Shown here: one piece after another, positions 10,225 to 21,498 of the stretch
Layout of the letters: each line of letters begins with the position of its first letter
Numbering within the stretch: position 1 is the first letter of the stretch
Origin: Macrostomum hystrix
Lineage: Eukaryota; Platyhelminthes; Macrostomidae
DNA length: 64,000 bases
Assembly (NCBI GenBank): GCA_950097015.1
Contig: CATNEN010000039.1
Span: forward strand, 992,001-1,056,000
Direction of reading: 5' to 3'
Notes under the pieces: generated by a model
What the model saw: only the letters and a program-made list of their open reading frames with translations
Told to the model about the DNA's origin: nothing
The model's database searches: none
Position numbers and translations under genes: made by a program

Positions 10225-13200
10225 CTACATGAAGGGATTATTGCTGTAGCCAGCTGCTGGTGGTGGCTGCTGGCCCCAGGGATTGTAGGCGGCTGGATAC
10301 GCCTGCGGCTGCGGCGGCTGCTTCGGCAAATCGATCAGCGGCGGTGGGAGGCCACCGCCTATGCTGACGCTGAAGCCGACATCACCGCCGTTGGCCGCGC
10401 GGCGCTGCAGCTCCGACAACGTCGGCTGAACCGGCTGAGTGGCGTGGAACGGATTACTGTGGTGGCTGGGGCTGTGGCTCACCGGTGCGAACGGGTTCGT
10501 GTTGCCTGCAGGATAGTTAGCTCCGCTTGTACCGCCAACGGCATGGAAATCTCAGGATACCTCTTTCCCTCAGTGCTCTCACCTTGCTTCCCTCAGTGCT
10601 CTCACCCCTTCCCTCAGTGCTCTCACCTTGCTTCTCCCAGTGCTCTCACCCCTTCCCTCAGTGCTCTCACCTTGCTTCCCTCAGTGCTCTCACCCCTTCC
10701 CTCAGTGATCTCACCCTGCTTCTCCCAGTGCTCTCACCCCTTCCCTCAGTGCTCTCACCCCTTCCCTCAGTGCTCTCACCCCTTCCCTCAGTGCTCTCAC
10801 CCCTTCCCTCAGTGCTCTCACCCCTTCCCTCAGTGATCTCACCCTGCTTCTCCCAGTGCTCTCACCCCTTCCCTCAGTGCTCTCACCCCTTCCCTCAGTG
10901 CTCTCACCCCTTCCCTCAGTGCTCTCACCCCTTCCCTCAGTGCTCTCACCCCTTCCCTCAGTGCTCTCACCCCTTCCCCCAGTGCTCTCACCTCTGTGAG
11001 AGCCTTTTAAAATTCAAAAGCCATTTTACACTCCGACGGTTATTTAAAGTGTGAAACAGGGATGGTTAAGGTGAATAGGTAAAAGTGAAGCAAAGTTATA
11101 AAGTTTAGTTTTAAATTTTAACTGTCATACAATCCATTCAAAAACAGATCAACAGTCGATCAGGCTTTAGTAAAAGTACACTTTGTACAGTCCCTTAACT
11201 AAACGTGAGCAAGCGATACCTTAAAGCGAGTCAGCTGAGTTGTAAATCTGTAACTCTCGCGTCACACTCATAGGAACACAGTTAACATGTTAGTTAAAAT
11301 ATTAGAGGACATCCAGTTGAAAACTGCGTACCGAACACGGAAAACGGCTGTTTCGGTAAGGCTGCAAAAATCGATGAAATGAAGGCAACGACAATCGTAG
11401 CAGATGCAAAACATGCTCACCCAGGATATGCCGTTTGGGTCCCGCTGGACCAGCGGACACTCACCCCATGCCAACCCAGGATATGCCATTTGGGTCCCGC
11501 TGGACCAGCGGACACTCACCCCATGCCAACCCAGGATATGCCGTTTGGGTCCCGCTGGACCAGCGGACACTCACCCCATGCCAACCCAGGATATGCCATT
11601 TGGGTCCCGCTGGACCGGCGGACACTCACCCCATGCCAACCCAGGATATGCCATTTGGGTCCTGCTGGACCGGCGGACACTCACCCCATGCCAACCCAGG
11701 ATATGCCATTTGGGTCCTGCTGGACCATCGGACACTCACCCCATGCCAACCCAGGATATGCCATTTGGGTCCCGCTGGACCAGCGGACACTCACCCCATG
11801 CCAACCCAGGATATGCCATTTGGGTCCCGCTGGACCATCGGACACTCACCCCATGCCAACCCAGGATATGCCATTTGGGTCCTGCTGGACCATCGGACAC
11901 ACCCCATGCCAACCCAGGATATGCCATTTGGGTCCCGCTGGACCATCGGACACTCACCCCATGCCAACCCAGGATATGCCATTTGGGTCCTGCTGGACCA
12001 TCGGACACTCACCCCATGCCAACCCAGGATATGCCATTTGGGTCCCGCTGGACCGGCGGACACTCACCCCATGCCAACCCAGGATATGCCATTTGGGTCC
12101 CGCTGGACCGGCGGACACTTACCACGTGGCTGCTCCACCAGGCTGTCCAGATTCACCAGATTGCCGTGATCGCCTAGAAAACCGTGCGCTGACTTTGCCC
12201 TCTGCGGCTGCAGGGATGCCGCCGAGTTTGACGGAGCAACTGCGGCCTCGAAGGAGGCGGGCCAGGGATCGCTGGCGGCGGACTTGGAGAAATTGCCTGC
12301 AGGCAAAGGAGAGGAAGATGGGGCGAAGGAGAGGAAGATGGGAGAGAAGGAAAGGAGATGGGAGGCAAGGAGAGGAAGATGGGAGAGAAGGAGACGAAGA
12401 TGGGGAGAAGGAGAGGACGATGGGGAGAAGGAGAGGACGATGGGGAGAAGGAGAGGAAGATGGGGAGAAGGAGAGGACGATGGGGAGAAGGAGAGGAAGA
12501 TGGGGAGAAGGAGAGGAAGATGGGAGAGAAGGAGAGGACGATGGGAGGGAAGGAGATGAAAATGGGAGATAAGAGCTAAGGGATTTACAAAGGGATTTCA
12601 GAGATATGGAAGATAAGATATATACTCGTATTTCCCAGGTATTGTATGTCTCACCTGGCGAACTGAATTGGTCGTCAAATCCGGAGCCCTGCCGCTGCGG
12701 CGGACCAACGCTATGAGCGGCCCAAGTATCCGAAGCGCTCGGGATCGATGCTGACAGAAGCAGCGGGCGGGTTGGGAACACGAAATAATCTGCCCGACTC
12801 CCTATTGTGCACACCAAGTAGATAAAATCATCGGGAAGGCCTACACTACTCACCCACTACCCAATTGCTAGCGGTGACAGAGGTTGCCCAAGGATCCGTC
12901 CAGGCAGCGGCTGCCGCCGCGGGGACAGATGGCGGTGCGCCCCACGGGTCCGGGCCATTAGCGGGGGCTACCGACAGTGAGGTGTCGATGAGGTTGACCA
13001 GGCCGCCAGACTGCGGGGGGTCGGAGATTGGCTGATTGAGTGCAAATAGATTCTACATGAACACGTACGTGATACGAATGTGATAAGCAGCAGAGCAAAG
13101 GCAAACCGCTTGACGACTACCGGAGACGGATCGTTGGCGCTCCTGCAATTAAAAAAATCATTAAGTTCGTCGAGTTTTGTAAAGTTGCAGCTAACCCCCT

Positions 13201-15374
13201 AACGCGTACCGAGCAACGACCTGCCCTGAAACCAACCTCCTCTTCCTTCTTGCTAGCTTCCAGCGCCATCTTCAGCTTCAGGTCATCTTTGAGGCCTTCG
13301 GCTTGGCGTCGCTTGACCTCCTCGGCATGCTCCTCCTTGGACATGGCCAGCGCCAGCTCCAGCTCAACATCCTCCGCTGCGCCGCCCCCTCCCTTTGCAC
13401 CTCCTGGGAATCAAGTGGCATTTAATGAATCGTAAGATATGGCTTATGCAAGGTAAGGTAGGATGCAACCTCAAAAGGATGGGATCGGATAAGCAAATTG
13501 AGGGTTGTGTACAAGGGGATTCGGGATCTGGGATCAAACAATGAAGGATATTGAGGATCTGGGATTACACAATGAGGGATGTTTAGGATCTGGGATTACA
13601 CAATGAAGGATATTGAGGATCTGGGATTACACAATGAAGGATATTGAGGATCTGGGATTACACAATGAAGGGTATTGAGGATCTGGGATTACACAATTAA
13701 GGGTAGTGAGGATCTGGGATTACATAATGAAGGGTATTGAGGATCTGGGATTTCACAATGAAGGGTATTGAGGATCTGGGATTACACAATGAAGGGTATT
13801 GAGGATCTGGGATTACACAATGAAGGGTATTGAGGATCTGGGATTTCACAATGAAGGGTATTGAGGATCTGGGATTACACAATGAAGGGTAGTGAGGATC
13901 TGGGATTACACAATGAAGGGTATTGATGATCTTGGATTACACAATGAAGGATATTGAGGATCTGGGATTACACAACGAGGGGTATTGAGGATCTGGGATT
14001 ACACAATGAGGGATGTTTAGGATCTGGGATTACACAATGAAGGATATTGAGGATCTGGGATTACACAATGAAGGATATTGAGGATCTGGGATTACACAAT
14101 GAAGGGTATTGAGGATCTGGGATTACACAATGAAGGGTAGTGAGGATCTGGGATTACACAATGAAGGGTATTGAGGATCTGGGATTACACAATAAAGGGT
14201 ATTGAGGATCTGGGATTACACAATGAAGGGTATTGAGGATCTGGGATTACACAATGAAGGGTATTGAGGATCTGGGATTACACAATGAAGGGTAGTGAGG
14301 ATCTGGGATTACACAATGAAGTTTATTGATGATCTGGGATTACACAATGAAGGATATTGAGGATCTGGGATTACACAATAAAGGGTAGTGAGGATCTGGG
14401 ATTACACAATGAAGGGTATTGAGGATCTGGGATTACACAATGAAGGGTATTGAGGATCTGGGATTACACAATGAAGGGTATTGATGATCTGGGATTACAC
14501 AATGAAGGGTATTGATGATCTGGGATTACACAATGAAGGGTATTGAGGATCTGGGATTACACAATGAAGGGTATTGAGGATCTGGGTTTACACAATGAAG
14601 GGTATTGAGGATCTGGGATTACACAATGAAGGGTATTGAGGATCTGGGTTTACACAATGAAGGGTATTGAGGATCTGGGATTACACAATGAGGGATGTTG
14701 AGGATCTGGGATTACACAAAGACTAACAATTTGACATAGGAGTGCTAATGCGGCCCAACAGGAGCCACCAGAAAGTATTTTAATTGGCTCGTACCAGCCG
14801 CACTGCGACCTATTCCGCCACCATCTTCACCATTGCCACTGCCGGAAGTTCTGTGCGAGGAGAATTCGGCGCTTGCGCGCCGGTAGGCGGAGCGACTGTC
14901 CACGGACATGCCCCTGCCATGCAGCCGGTCGCGGGTGCGCAGGGCGCTGGCCCGCTCAGACCGCAGCTTCTCGTCGTCTTTTAACAGCGCCACCAGCTGC
15001 TTGGCCTTCTCGCGCACATTCAGGCCGTAATCCTTGGCCTCTTCAACATATTGGAAGTCTCTAAGAGACTGGATGACAAATAGATTCTCCTTGCACTGCT
15101 GGGCTACCTTCTCACTGCCAGTCTTGACCAGGTTGTCCAGCAGCACCAGGGCCTTGTACACGTGGCGCCAGTTCTTATTCTTATCATTTAGTCGCTTCCA
15201 CACCAGCGACATGATCTCAGTATAGGCCATAACATTGTAGGTCATCTCGGCAATCTCTGCCATCAGGGTGCCGGACGGGCCCCATGGATCATTTGAGGTG
15301 GCCTCACGAACTTTCACCTTAGCTTCGGAATAATTGTGCACCACATTCTTCAAGTTGCGCCTGATTGCTGTCAT
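10225..15374 (-). CDS. EPN: Epsin, clathrin-adaptor ENTH protein (6 coding exons)
   Basis: Endocytic adaptor that binds PI(4,5)P2 and ubiquitinated cargo and recruits clathrin, AP-2 and EH-domain proteins at the plasma membrane. Exons: 15374-14795, 13403-13237, 13031-12854, 12750-12655, 12296-12123, 10550-10225; phases all agree, giving 506 aa. Residues 1-145 are the ENTH domain (KNVVHNYSEAKVKVREATSN, NWRHVYKAL, VREKAKQLVALL). Exon 2 has two ubiquitin-interacting motifs (ELELALAMSKEE and LKLKMALEASKK). Exons 3 and 5 have DPW AP-2 motifs (PDPWG, TDPWA, SDPWP), plus SDTW and GFDDQF in exon 4. Exon 5 has the epsin signature FLGDHGNLVNLDSLV. The last exon holds three NPF motifs, ending in NNPFM. 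The exon 1 donor (GTACGA at 14794) is chosen for phase; nearby GT sites are alternatives. Four minisatellites lie in its introns. Confidence 0.95.
10556..10995. repeat. 21-bp minisatellite beside the epsin exon 6 acceptor
   Basis: About 21 copies of CTCACCCCTTCCCTCAGTGC plus T, with TTGCTTC variants. It ends five bases upstream of the exon 6 acceptor (10551-10552). On the sense (minus) strand the unit contains GGGGTGAG, a donor-like sequence, so this array places donor-like motifs next to an acceptor. Confidence 0.95.
11411..12118. repeat. 55-bp minisatellite starting at the epsin exon 5 donor
   Basis: About 13 copies of a 55-bp unit (CAGCGGACACTCACCCCATG, CCAACCCAGGATATGCCATT, TGGGTCCCGCTGGAC). 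On the sense strand the unit carries GTGAGTGTCCGC; the genuine donor at 12122 reads GTAAGTGTCCGC and runs directly into the array, so the array appears to be built from the donor and its downstream sequence. All frames are open on both strands because the unit has no stops. One copy lacks three bases near 11899. Confidence 0.95.
12304..12566. repeat. 18-bp purine minisatellite forming the polypyrimidine side of an epsin acceptor
   Basis: About 14 copies of GAGGAAGATGGGGAGAAG with GACGATG variants. Read on the sense strand it is CT-rich (CTTCTCCCCATCTTCCTC) and lies immediately upstream of the exon 5 acceptor (12297-12298), where a pyrimidine tract is expected. The proximal unit grades into TCCTTTGCCTGCAG. 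Confidence 0.95.
13533..14722. repeat. 31-bp minisatellite in epsin intron 1
   Basis: About 38 copies of a 31-bp unit beginning GAGGATCTGGGATTACACAA. Variants include GATATT for GGTATT, TGATGATCT, GTTTACAC, and GGGATGTTTAG near 13577 and 14011. The last unit abuts the intronic sequence just past exon 1; one unit is also part of a duplicated block at 15613. Confidence 0.95.
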
Positions 15375-15612
15375 GCTTTTGCCAGGTCTGCTGCTGCTTG
15401 CCCTGGTGTCGGGCTAAATAGAATCTCAATTCTCTGAGCTGTAGGACTCACTTAATTATTTAAGCTGGCCGCTGTGTCTAAGCAGGCTAGAAGCTTTCCT
15501 TCAGGCACACTTAGGGGCCTGAAAGTATAGGGTTATTCAGTGTCTACTTTTAGTCTCATGCCCAACAAAAATATAAACATTATAATACTCTTTCTAGTCA
15601 AGCATACACAAT

Positions 15613-15765
15613 GTAGATCTGGGATTACACAAATACTAATAATTTGACATTGAATTGCTAATGGGGCCCAACAGGAGCCACCATAAAGTATTTTAACTTG
15701 CTCATACCAGCCACACAACCACCTATTTGGCCACCATTGCCACAATTGCCACTGCCATAATGTAA
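15613..15765. repeat. Diverged duplicate of the epsin exon 1 / intron 1 boundary
   Basis: About 150 bp here match 14703-14850 along the whole length with scattered substitutions: both start GATCTGGGATTACACAAA, share GGCCCAACAGGAGCCACCA and end CATTGCCACTGCC. The copied block includes one minisatellite unit, the exon 1 donor (GTACGAG in the original, GTATGAG here) and about 55 bp of exon 1. It lies 5' of the epsin ATG, so it is either a relic or a source of an alternative upstream exon. Confidence 0.85.
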
Positions 15766-17612
15766 TAATGTAGTGCAATTCTTTAATAGTGTTAACTGTG
15801 TATTTAGAAAGGGGTGTAAGGAGTGATAGTGGCAGTTTATATCATAGACAACAAATGTATACTGTAACTGATTGGGAAATCTCTGAATGGTAGTTCTAGA
15901 AGGAAAACCACTTGGTTATAATTAGAACATCTAGCCTATAGTTAAAACTAACAATTACATGTACTTTAACATATAAGTCCTGTGCAAGGAGAATAAGCCT
16001 GGCTTGGCCCTCAGCAGTGCATATTGTGTAACAAGCCACTGCTAATGAAGTGGTACTGCTATGGAATTCAGCTTAGAAACCTTAATAAAAGAGGCAAATA
16101 CATTAACCAATTTGCCACAACCCCTTGTTTTAATCTTAATTTAAAAAAGTCAAATATGTAATTAGTTGACTATTCAAACACAATTATTTTTTACCATACA
16201 TTGAGGCAACTTAGATAACTATTGTTAGAAATTCATTTTTATTAACCATCATAATTTCATTGACTTTGCATAGGGAAATATAGCCAAAGCCATAAATAAT
16301 GTTTAAGTCCTATGAAAAAAATTGCCACCATATGGCATATCTAAAAATGCATGGTGCTATCTTGGCACCATATGTGAATAGCTTGGTCCAAATTCAGAGT
16401 GCCAAAAAACTTTGATGTACGGCACTAACAATAAAAAAGTAGCAGTAACGGTGAGAATCCTATGATAAATAGCCATAGACTATAAATAGCCTATAGCCAT
16501 CGACTAGGTCCTAGTATAACTGTTGGCATTGCATAGTGGTGAAATGTTGTTTTTTGTCAAAAAGTTGGATTGTCTACAAAACCATATGGTAAAAAGAATA
16601 GTTTGTTATATATGTGACTTAGTTAAATTGTAAAAAATATTTGTTACACAATATAAATAAAACTACCTGCTACAATAAAACAACTAGGCCTAGTAATGCT
16701 ATCAGACATCTAAAATATATTAGGCCTACCAGAAATATCTAAAATACAATGTCAGAATAACTGAATATGATAGGCCTACTCAGAGCCTCAGACAATACAA
16801 TTAAATCTATAAATAGCATTCTCAGAAATATTTCAAGAAAGTGATTCTAAGAATATCTTTAAAATAAATCCCTACAACAACTTTGGTGGCATTTAAATTT
16901 AAATTTAAATTACTTAGATGTACATATCCTGAAATAGTAAAGTATTATAGATAAATCAGAACTCTAACAACTTTGGTGACAGAGATAAAAGAAAAGAATA
17001 CATATTTAAATTTGTCCTAGAAAAAATGCTGACAACATTGAGATATAAAAACAATTTGAGCAATAATTAAAGAGAGAAGCGAGCCACTACACTAGGACAG
17101 TGGGCAAGATTTTTATAGTGACAATGCCTAGGGGCTAGGGCCCTATAGTTTAGGGCTAGACTGGTAGTCGTAGCTATCTATAACTTTTTGTTTATAATTA
17201 AATCCTACTAGTCTGTACTGTAAAAAAGCATTTTTCTAATAAGTTTTTATCGAAAATTGTGATGTTCAGTACTAGCTAGCTAGCTGATTTACAGACTAAG
17301 TAGTGTTATCGTTGTCAATCACTGCAGCGACGAGGAAGTTGTTTGCTTCGACTACACTGACTAATATATTCAGTGACTGCCTCATGATGATTCCTATTTT
17401 TTATTCCTAATACTCATTTATAAAACAGCTTAGTTAAAAATTAAAAATATTAAAGCTAAGTAGTTCATTGCGTTTGTTTATCTGTCTGGCATAGCCTTTT
17501 AAGCTGTACAAATTAGCAAGATTCTTCGAATCTAAATTTACATCATGTACCAACTTTCTTCACCTTTAACCGTGCCAACAAACAACAGACCTTAATGTAA
17601 ATATCAACTAAG
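15766..17612. other. AT-rich spacer upstream of epsin
   Basis: No coding sequence recognised. It is long, AT-rich and likely holds epsin upstream exons or promoter and decayed repeats. A short palindromic stretch of ATTTAAATTT units lies near 16890-16912, and CCATATGG-type inverted words near 16328-16373. Confidence 0.4.
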
Positions 17613-17859
17613 ACCCACGGCAAGCGGCCTGGAGCTAAAAGCTCGCAAAATTGTCGGGCTAACCGGCAGTAAAGCGCGCTCCTGAGCTCTCATTGTAAAG
17701 AAAATTGTAGGCAAATATTGAAAACATGTGTGCATTTATATAATTCGTTTATGGCAAGAATAAATGAAGTCAGGGAAGCGAGAGCTCAGGAGCGCGCTTT
17801 CCTGCCGGTTAGCCCGACGATTTGCGAGCTTTTAGCTCGGCTAGCCGGTTGCCGTGGGT
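17613..17859. mobile_element. Short MITE with long inverted repeats
   Basis: A 247-bp unit whose first and last ~78 bases are inverted copies at roughly 90% identity: left end ACCCACGGCAAGCGGCCTGG, right end (reverse complement) ACCCACGGCAACCGGCTAGC. The arms end internally in AGAGCTC around an AT-rich loop of about 90 bp. I see no clear target duplication. A coding frame (17718-17912) across the right arm is not a gene. Confidence 0.75.
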
Positions 17860-18150
17860 TGTGTGGAGAGTTCCATCGCACCTTAAGCAACACGAAACGA
17901 ATAATGCAATAAAACAAATATATGTAGATTAACGAATAAATCATAGAAATCTTTCCATATACAAAACTAACATGTCATGTTACATGTCATATAAATATTG
18001 CCTCATAAATATAGGAGCGTACTATGCATTGAGCAGAGACCTATTTTTATTGCTTTAAAAGTTCGAACACCTAAACTGTTACATGCTGATTCATTCCTGG
18101 TCCGTTCAGTTTTCTCGCAAATGTATTAATTGTTTTAATTTTATTACTTT

Positions 18151-19753
18151 TTAAACACACTGGGAAGGCGGGAAATTAGACGAAAGCGAGTGATGCCCCC
18201 AAAGCGAAAGCGATTTAATTTTAAGAGGGAGTGACTTGGTGCCGTTGAACGTGTCGATGCACACGAGAAAGTGAATGTACTGAGTAGTGCATTCAGTGAT
18301 CGTAACCTTCACAACCTTGTCCCAGTTGATCGTAAAGCCGATCAGGCTCTGAAGAACGTCAAGAAGGCAATTGAAAGCAGCGGAGGCTTCGGCTTCCGTT
18401 CTGCCGGCAACAACCCAATCATCCAGGTAGTTCACTGCCGCAGAGAACCCGAGCCGGTGCATGCGCCGCGTCACAGCCGCCGAGAGGCGATGGAAGACTT
18501 CGCAGGCAACTTTTGCGCCAAATGGCAGTCTGGTGTCGTTGAGCCAACTGTCCTGGCTATCTGACCCAAACCTCCCCGAAAGGCCGTCATGCTTGTAGAT
18601 TTCAGGGCTGATCGGCACTGACCCGTAAGCATTTTTGAGGTCGACATTGGCCAAGTAGGAACCTGGTTGAAGATGCCGTTCTAGCTGCTGGATTATGCTG
18701 ATATGCTTCTGCTGGTCGTAGCAATCATTCACTGACTGGCCTGACGGAAAGGACAAGTCGTGAATCAGACGAACGCGTCCATCGGACTTCGGGATGGCCC
18801 TACTGGGTTGATCTTTAAGGGGCCATGAGTCACGACATACCTTCCGAGGCGAAGCTTCTCCTTGATGTGAGTCTCAACCAAGGCGAGATAGGTCAGCGGC
18901 GGAAGCCGCATAAAAAGGGTCAGCGGCGGTTGATCCGAGTTGGTGAGGGCGAAGCCATGAAGGACGGCGTCCATCAGAAAGTCGCGGTCCATATCGTCGA
19001 TAAGCCAGGCGTGCCAGGCATGCAAGGCCTTGGGTTGCACATCAGAGAAGATATGCAGCAAGGATTTAAAAGCAGGAACACAGGTGTTAAAATCGGAGCC
19101 AACAGCATAAAACTGAGTCAGTTTTTTTCTGTCGTCTCAGGCACGAGGCCGACACTTTTTCCGTGAACGTGCGCTGGGTGAGGTGCCTGGCAGCCTTGGA
19201 TCCTGCAGACGTGGCGGAACTTGCAAGTCTGGCGAGTGCAGCCGGCTTCAGAGTTGAAATGCACGCATATTGTCAGGGTCACCGCTTGCAGCTGCTGCTG
19301 GTTGGATTGCTTAGCTAGGGTAAACCGAAGGTTGCTCGGCGCGTTGAGATGTTCATGGTAGAGTTAAGGGGGCTCCACGCCTCATGGCATGCCGGTCTCG
19401 GCTACAAGCCTCCTATAGTCCTCATCAAGCCCAGACAACAGACTGGCAGTAGTCAGCGTCCAGCAGCTCGATACCTCCTTGACCCCGTAATCCTAGCGAG
19501 GGATCCGAACCAACACAGAACCTCCTTGATAAAGTCATCTATAGTATTTGATTGAACACGATCCTTGATACGAGCTAATGGTCTGCAGAATAACGGAGTT
19601 AGCAGGGATCCATTGACCCACGGACACACTGGACAGCTTTGGCTCTTGCTTCCTAAACGTGAGGGTGCCGTTCTCCATCGAGGCGACCAGTTGTTCTTGA
19701 CTCGAGGAACCAGCTTGTCTTGATGATTGGACGAAGTCTCTGATCAGCAGCAC
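18151..19753 (-). mobile_element. DIRS-like retrotransposon remnant (gag-like and reverse transcriptase)
   Basis: Minus-strand order is gag-like then RT. At 19753-19535 a 72-codon frame contains SVSVGQWIPAN, resembling the QW motif region of DIRS-type gag proteins. At 19061-18765 a segment (LIDDMDRDFLMDAVLHGFAL, then NPVGPSRSP) matches the region just before RT. After a frameshift near 18760 the RT fingers/palm continue to 18151: RLIHDLSFP, SVNDCYDQ, LANVDLKNAY and the catalytic YLDDW motif. A YLDDW box with this upstream layout is typical of DIRS/Ngaro elements rather than Gypsy. RNase H and recombinase are not seen, and frameshifts make it inactive. Confidence 0.6.
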
Positions 19754-20194
19754 CTTTGACCTCGAGGACTTAGAGGGTTTCAGCCTTTGACTGGGCCGCC
19801 TCTCACTTACTTATTTGCAGGGGGGGCCTGGGGCACTTGACGCACAAGCGCAGGAATGGCACCCCCAGGCCGGCGAACTAGGCGGGAGTCGCCAATGGCG
19901 CCACCTGGACCACTGGACTCAGGCACCTCACACACAGCAGCAAGCCAAGCGGGGATGGGGGCGGCAGCCGGAGGCTAGTGCCTCTCACCCCAGGCCCGCA
20001 CACGCACAGAGCAGACCAGGGTAGGACTTAGATGCCTGAAGGGTAGGGACGAGAGGACCAGGCCACGCGCGCCGACGGCTGGTGAAACCTCGCCGCTCAG
20101 AGCACGCATGGCTGGTGCACACCCGCCCCACCCCCCATACAACGCCTCACACCCGGCCCAACGCACAAACACAAACACAAACAAGCAGGCATGC
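19754..20194. other. GC-rich spacer between DIRS and SINE relics
   Basis: GC-rich, with no domain recognised in any frame. It may be decayed mobile-element sequence. Confidence 0.35.
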
Positions 20195-20385
20195 AGAAGG
20201 CAGGGGTTAAGCTATTTTAAATTAGCTTTGGTTGCACAGAATAAGGTATATCTCCGCAAGTCACTACTTCGCAAACCTCCAACGAAGCCTCGAAATAATC
20301 GTGACTTGGAGGGGGGAACGAACCAGCGACCATTGGAAAGTGAGGCAGCGACACTAGCCGCTGACCCACTCACCCCTCGGCCGCC
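20195..20385 (-). mobile_element. tRNA-derived SINE
   Basis: On the minus strand, from about 20383, the sequence has a Pol III A-box-like TGGGTCAGCGGCTAGTG and, about 35 bases on, a B-box GGTTCGTTCC followed by CCCTCC, the layout of a tRNA head. A non-tRNA body follows down to about 20195. The fold is too degenerate for a functional tRNA call. The exact end and target duplication are not resolved. Confidence 0.55.
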
Positions 20386-20399
20386 TCTCTCACCTCTGG

Positions 20400-20807
20400 C
20401 TCAAAATCTTCCGTAAAAAACACACAAGGATGCTGATTTTTCTCACATGATGAGGCTGGCTGAGGTTGCGACGTCTGGCGTTGTTGAGACTGGTGTTGCT
20501 TCTTGAGTTCTCGCCGGCGGCCCTCCAAAACTTCTAGTTCCAGACGCTCCTCCTCCTGTCGCAGGGTCGCCTACCGGTCGCTCCCCGCCACCGGAGACGC
20601 CTCGCCCTCGCTGCTGCTGGCCACCTTCATGTCTGTAGCTGTGATTGCAGTTGTCGCGCTGCGTAGGTCTCCAGGATCAGGATGGTTGAGTGCCGCTGAG
20701 AGCCGCTTAGTCAGTTGCTGCTTTTTACCACACGTAGATAGGCCTCTGCATTTCAATTCGGCCTTTAGCTGGCGCATGGTAAGCTGAGACGGGCTAGCAG
20801 CACTCAT
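20400..20807 (-). pseudogene. SAP-domain protein, probably retroelement gag, with one in-frame stop
   Basis: From the ATG at 20807 the first 40 residues form a SAP-type DNA-binding helix-turn-helix (LTMRQLKAELKCRGLS, KKQQLTKRLSAAL). The frame meets a single TAG at 20571-20573 and then continues in the same frame with a strongly charged coiled-coil-like stretch (RQEEERLELEVLEGRRRELK) and a Gln-rich tail to about 20400. SAP domains followed by coiled coil occur at the N-terminus of many invertebrate Gypsy-type gag proteins, and the surroundings are full of retroelement relics, so gag is the likeliest identity. A host SAP protein with a real stop at residue 78 is the alternative. Confidence 0.5.
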
Positions 20808-21498
20808 GATGTGACAACAAAGTTGAGATCAGCGACTCTGGTAGGCGGTCCGAGGCCGGAGCTTAAACCACCCCCGCGAGACGCGGGGCAAGGAAGAGCA
20901 CAAAAATGCACAATGGACACGTATGTACATAAAGCACTCGCCCCAGGTGCGTCTAATACGCTTTATACTTAGCGTAACACACGCATTACATTTTTTGCAT
21001 GAAAAACTGAGTGTCTTCGAATTAATCACTCCTTGTTGCCGAAGCCAAACATTTCCGTTTCCTCCAAGCTAGCCAATGTCGGTTTTCACTAAATATATTT
21101 TTTGTTAATCTAGAACTTCGAAATCACGAGGAATTTAAAGGGAAAAGGAACATTAGGACAGAAAAACGGATAAAAAAGCTAATAAGAACAAATCAGCACG
21201 TAAGTAACTAGAACTGATGTTACTGTACAAGCACACACGGTTATCTGAGCATTTTTTCTTGGATCTCTATCATCTCAATTTTGAGTACTTGGAAAGTACT
21301 GCTGTTGCAAAGTACGAGTACAAGCTAAACAGGCATTTTTATTTGGATGAATAATTCTGCGTTTGACTGTAAGCAGGCAACTAAAACTTGCTTTATTTAA
21401 AACTTGAAGCAACTTGTTAAAAACTTGCTGTATAACCTATTTTTCTATTTAAATAGCCGTTACACATCAAGAATGTGTCGCGGCCTCCCAATGTAATT
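20808..21498. other. Spacer
   Basis: No coding sequence recognised. AT-rich from about 21030 onward; short frames have no domain. Confidence 0.4.

Noticed and set aside
11379-12572. 397-codon plus-strand frame
   Set aside because: It runs through the 55-bp and 18-bp arrays and antisense to epsin exon 5; repetitive and without domain.
16890-16912. ATTTAAATTTAAATTTAAAT palindromic stretch as a regulatory site
   Set aside because: Simple AT-rich sequence expected by chance in this composition; no other support.
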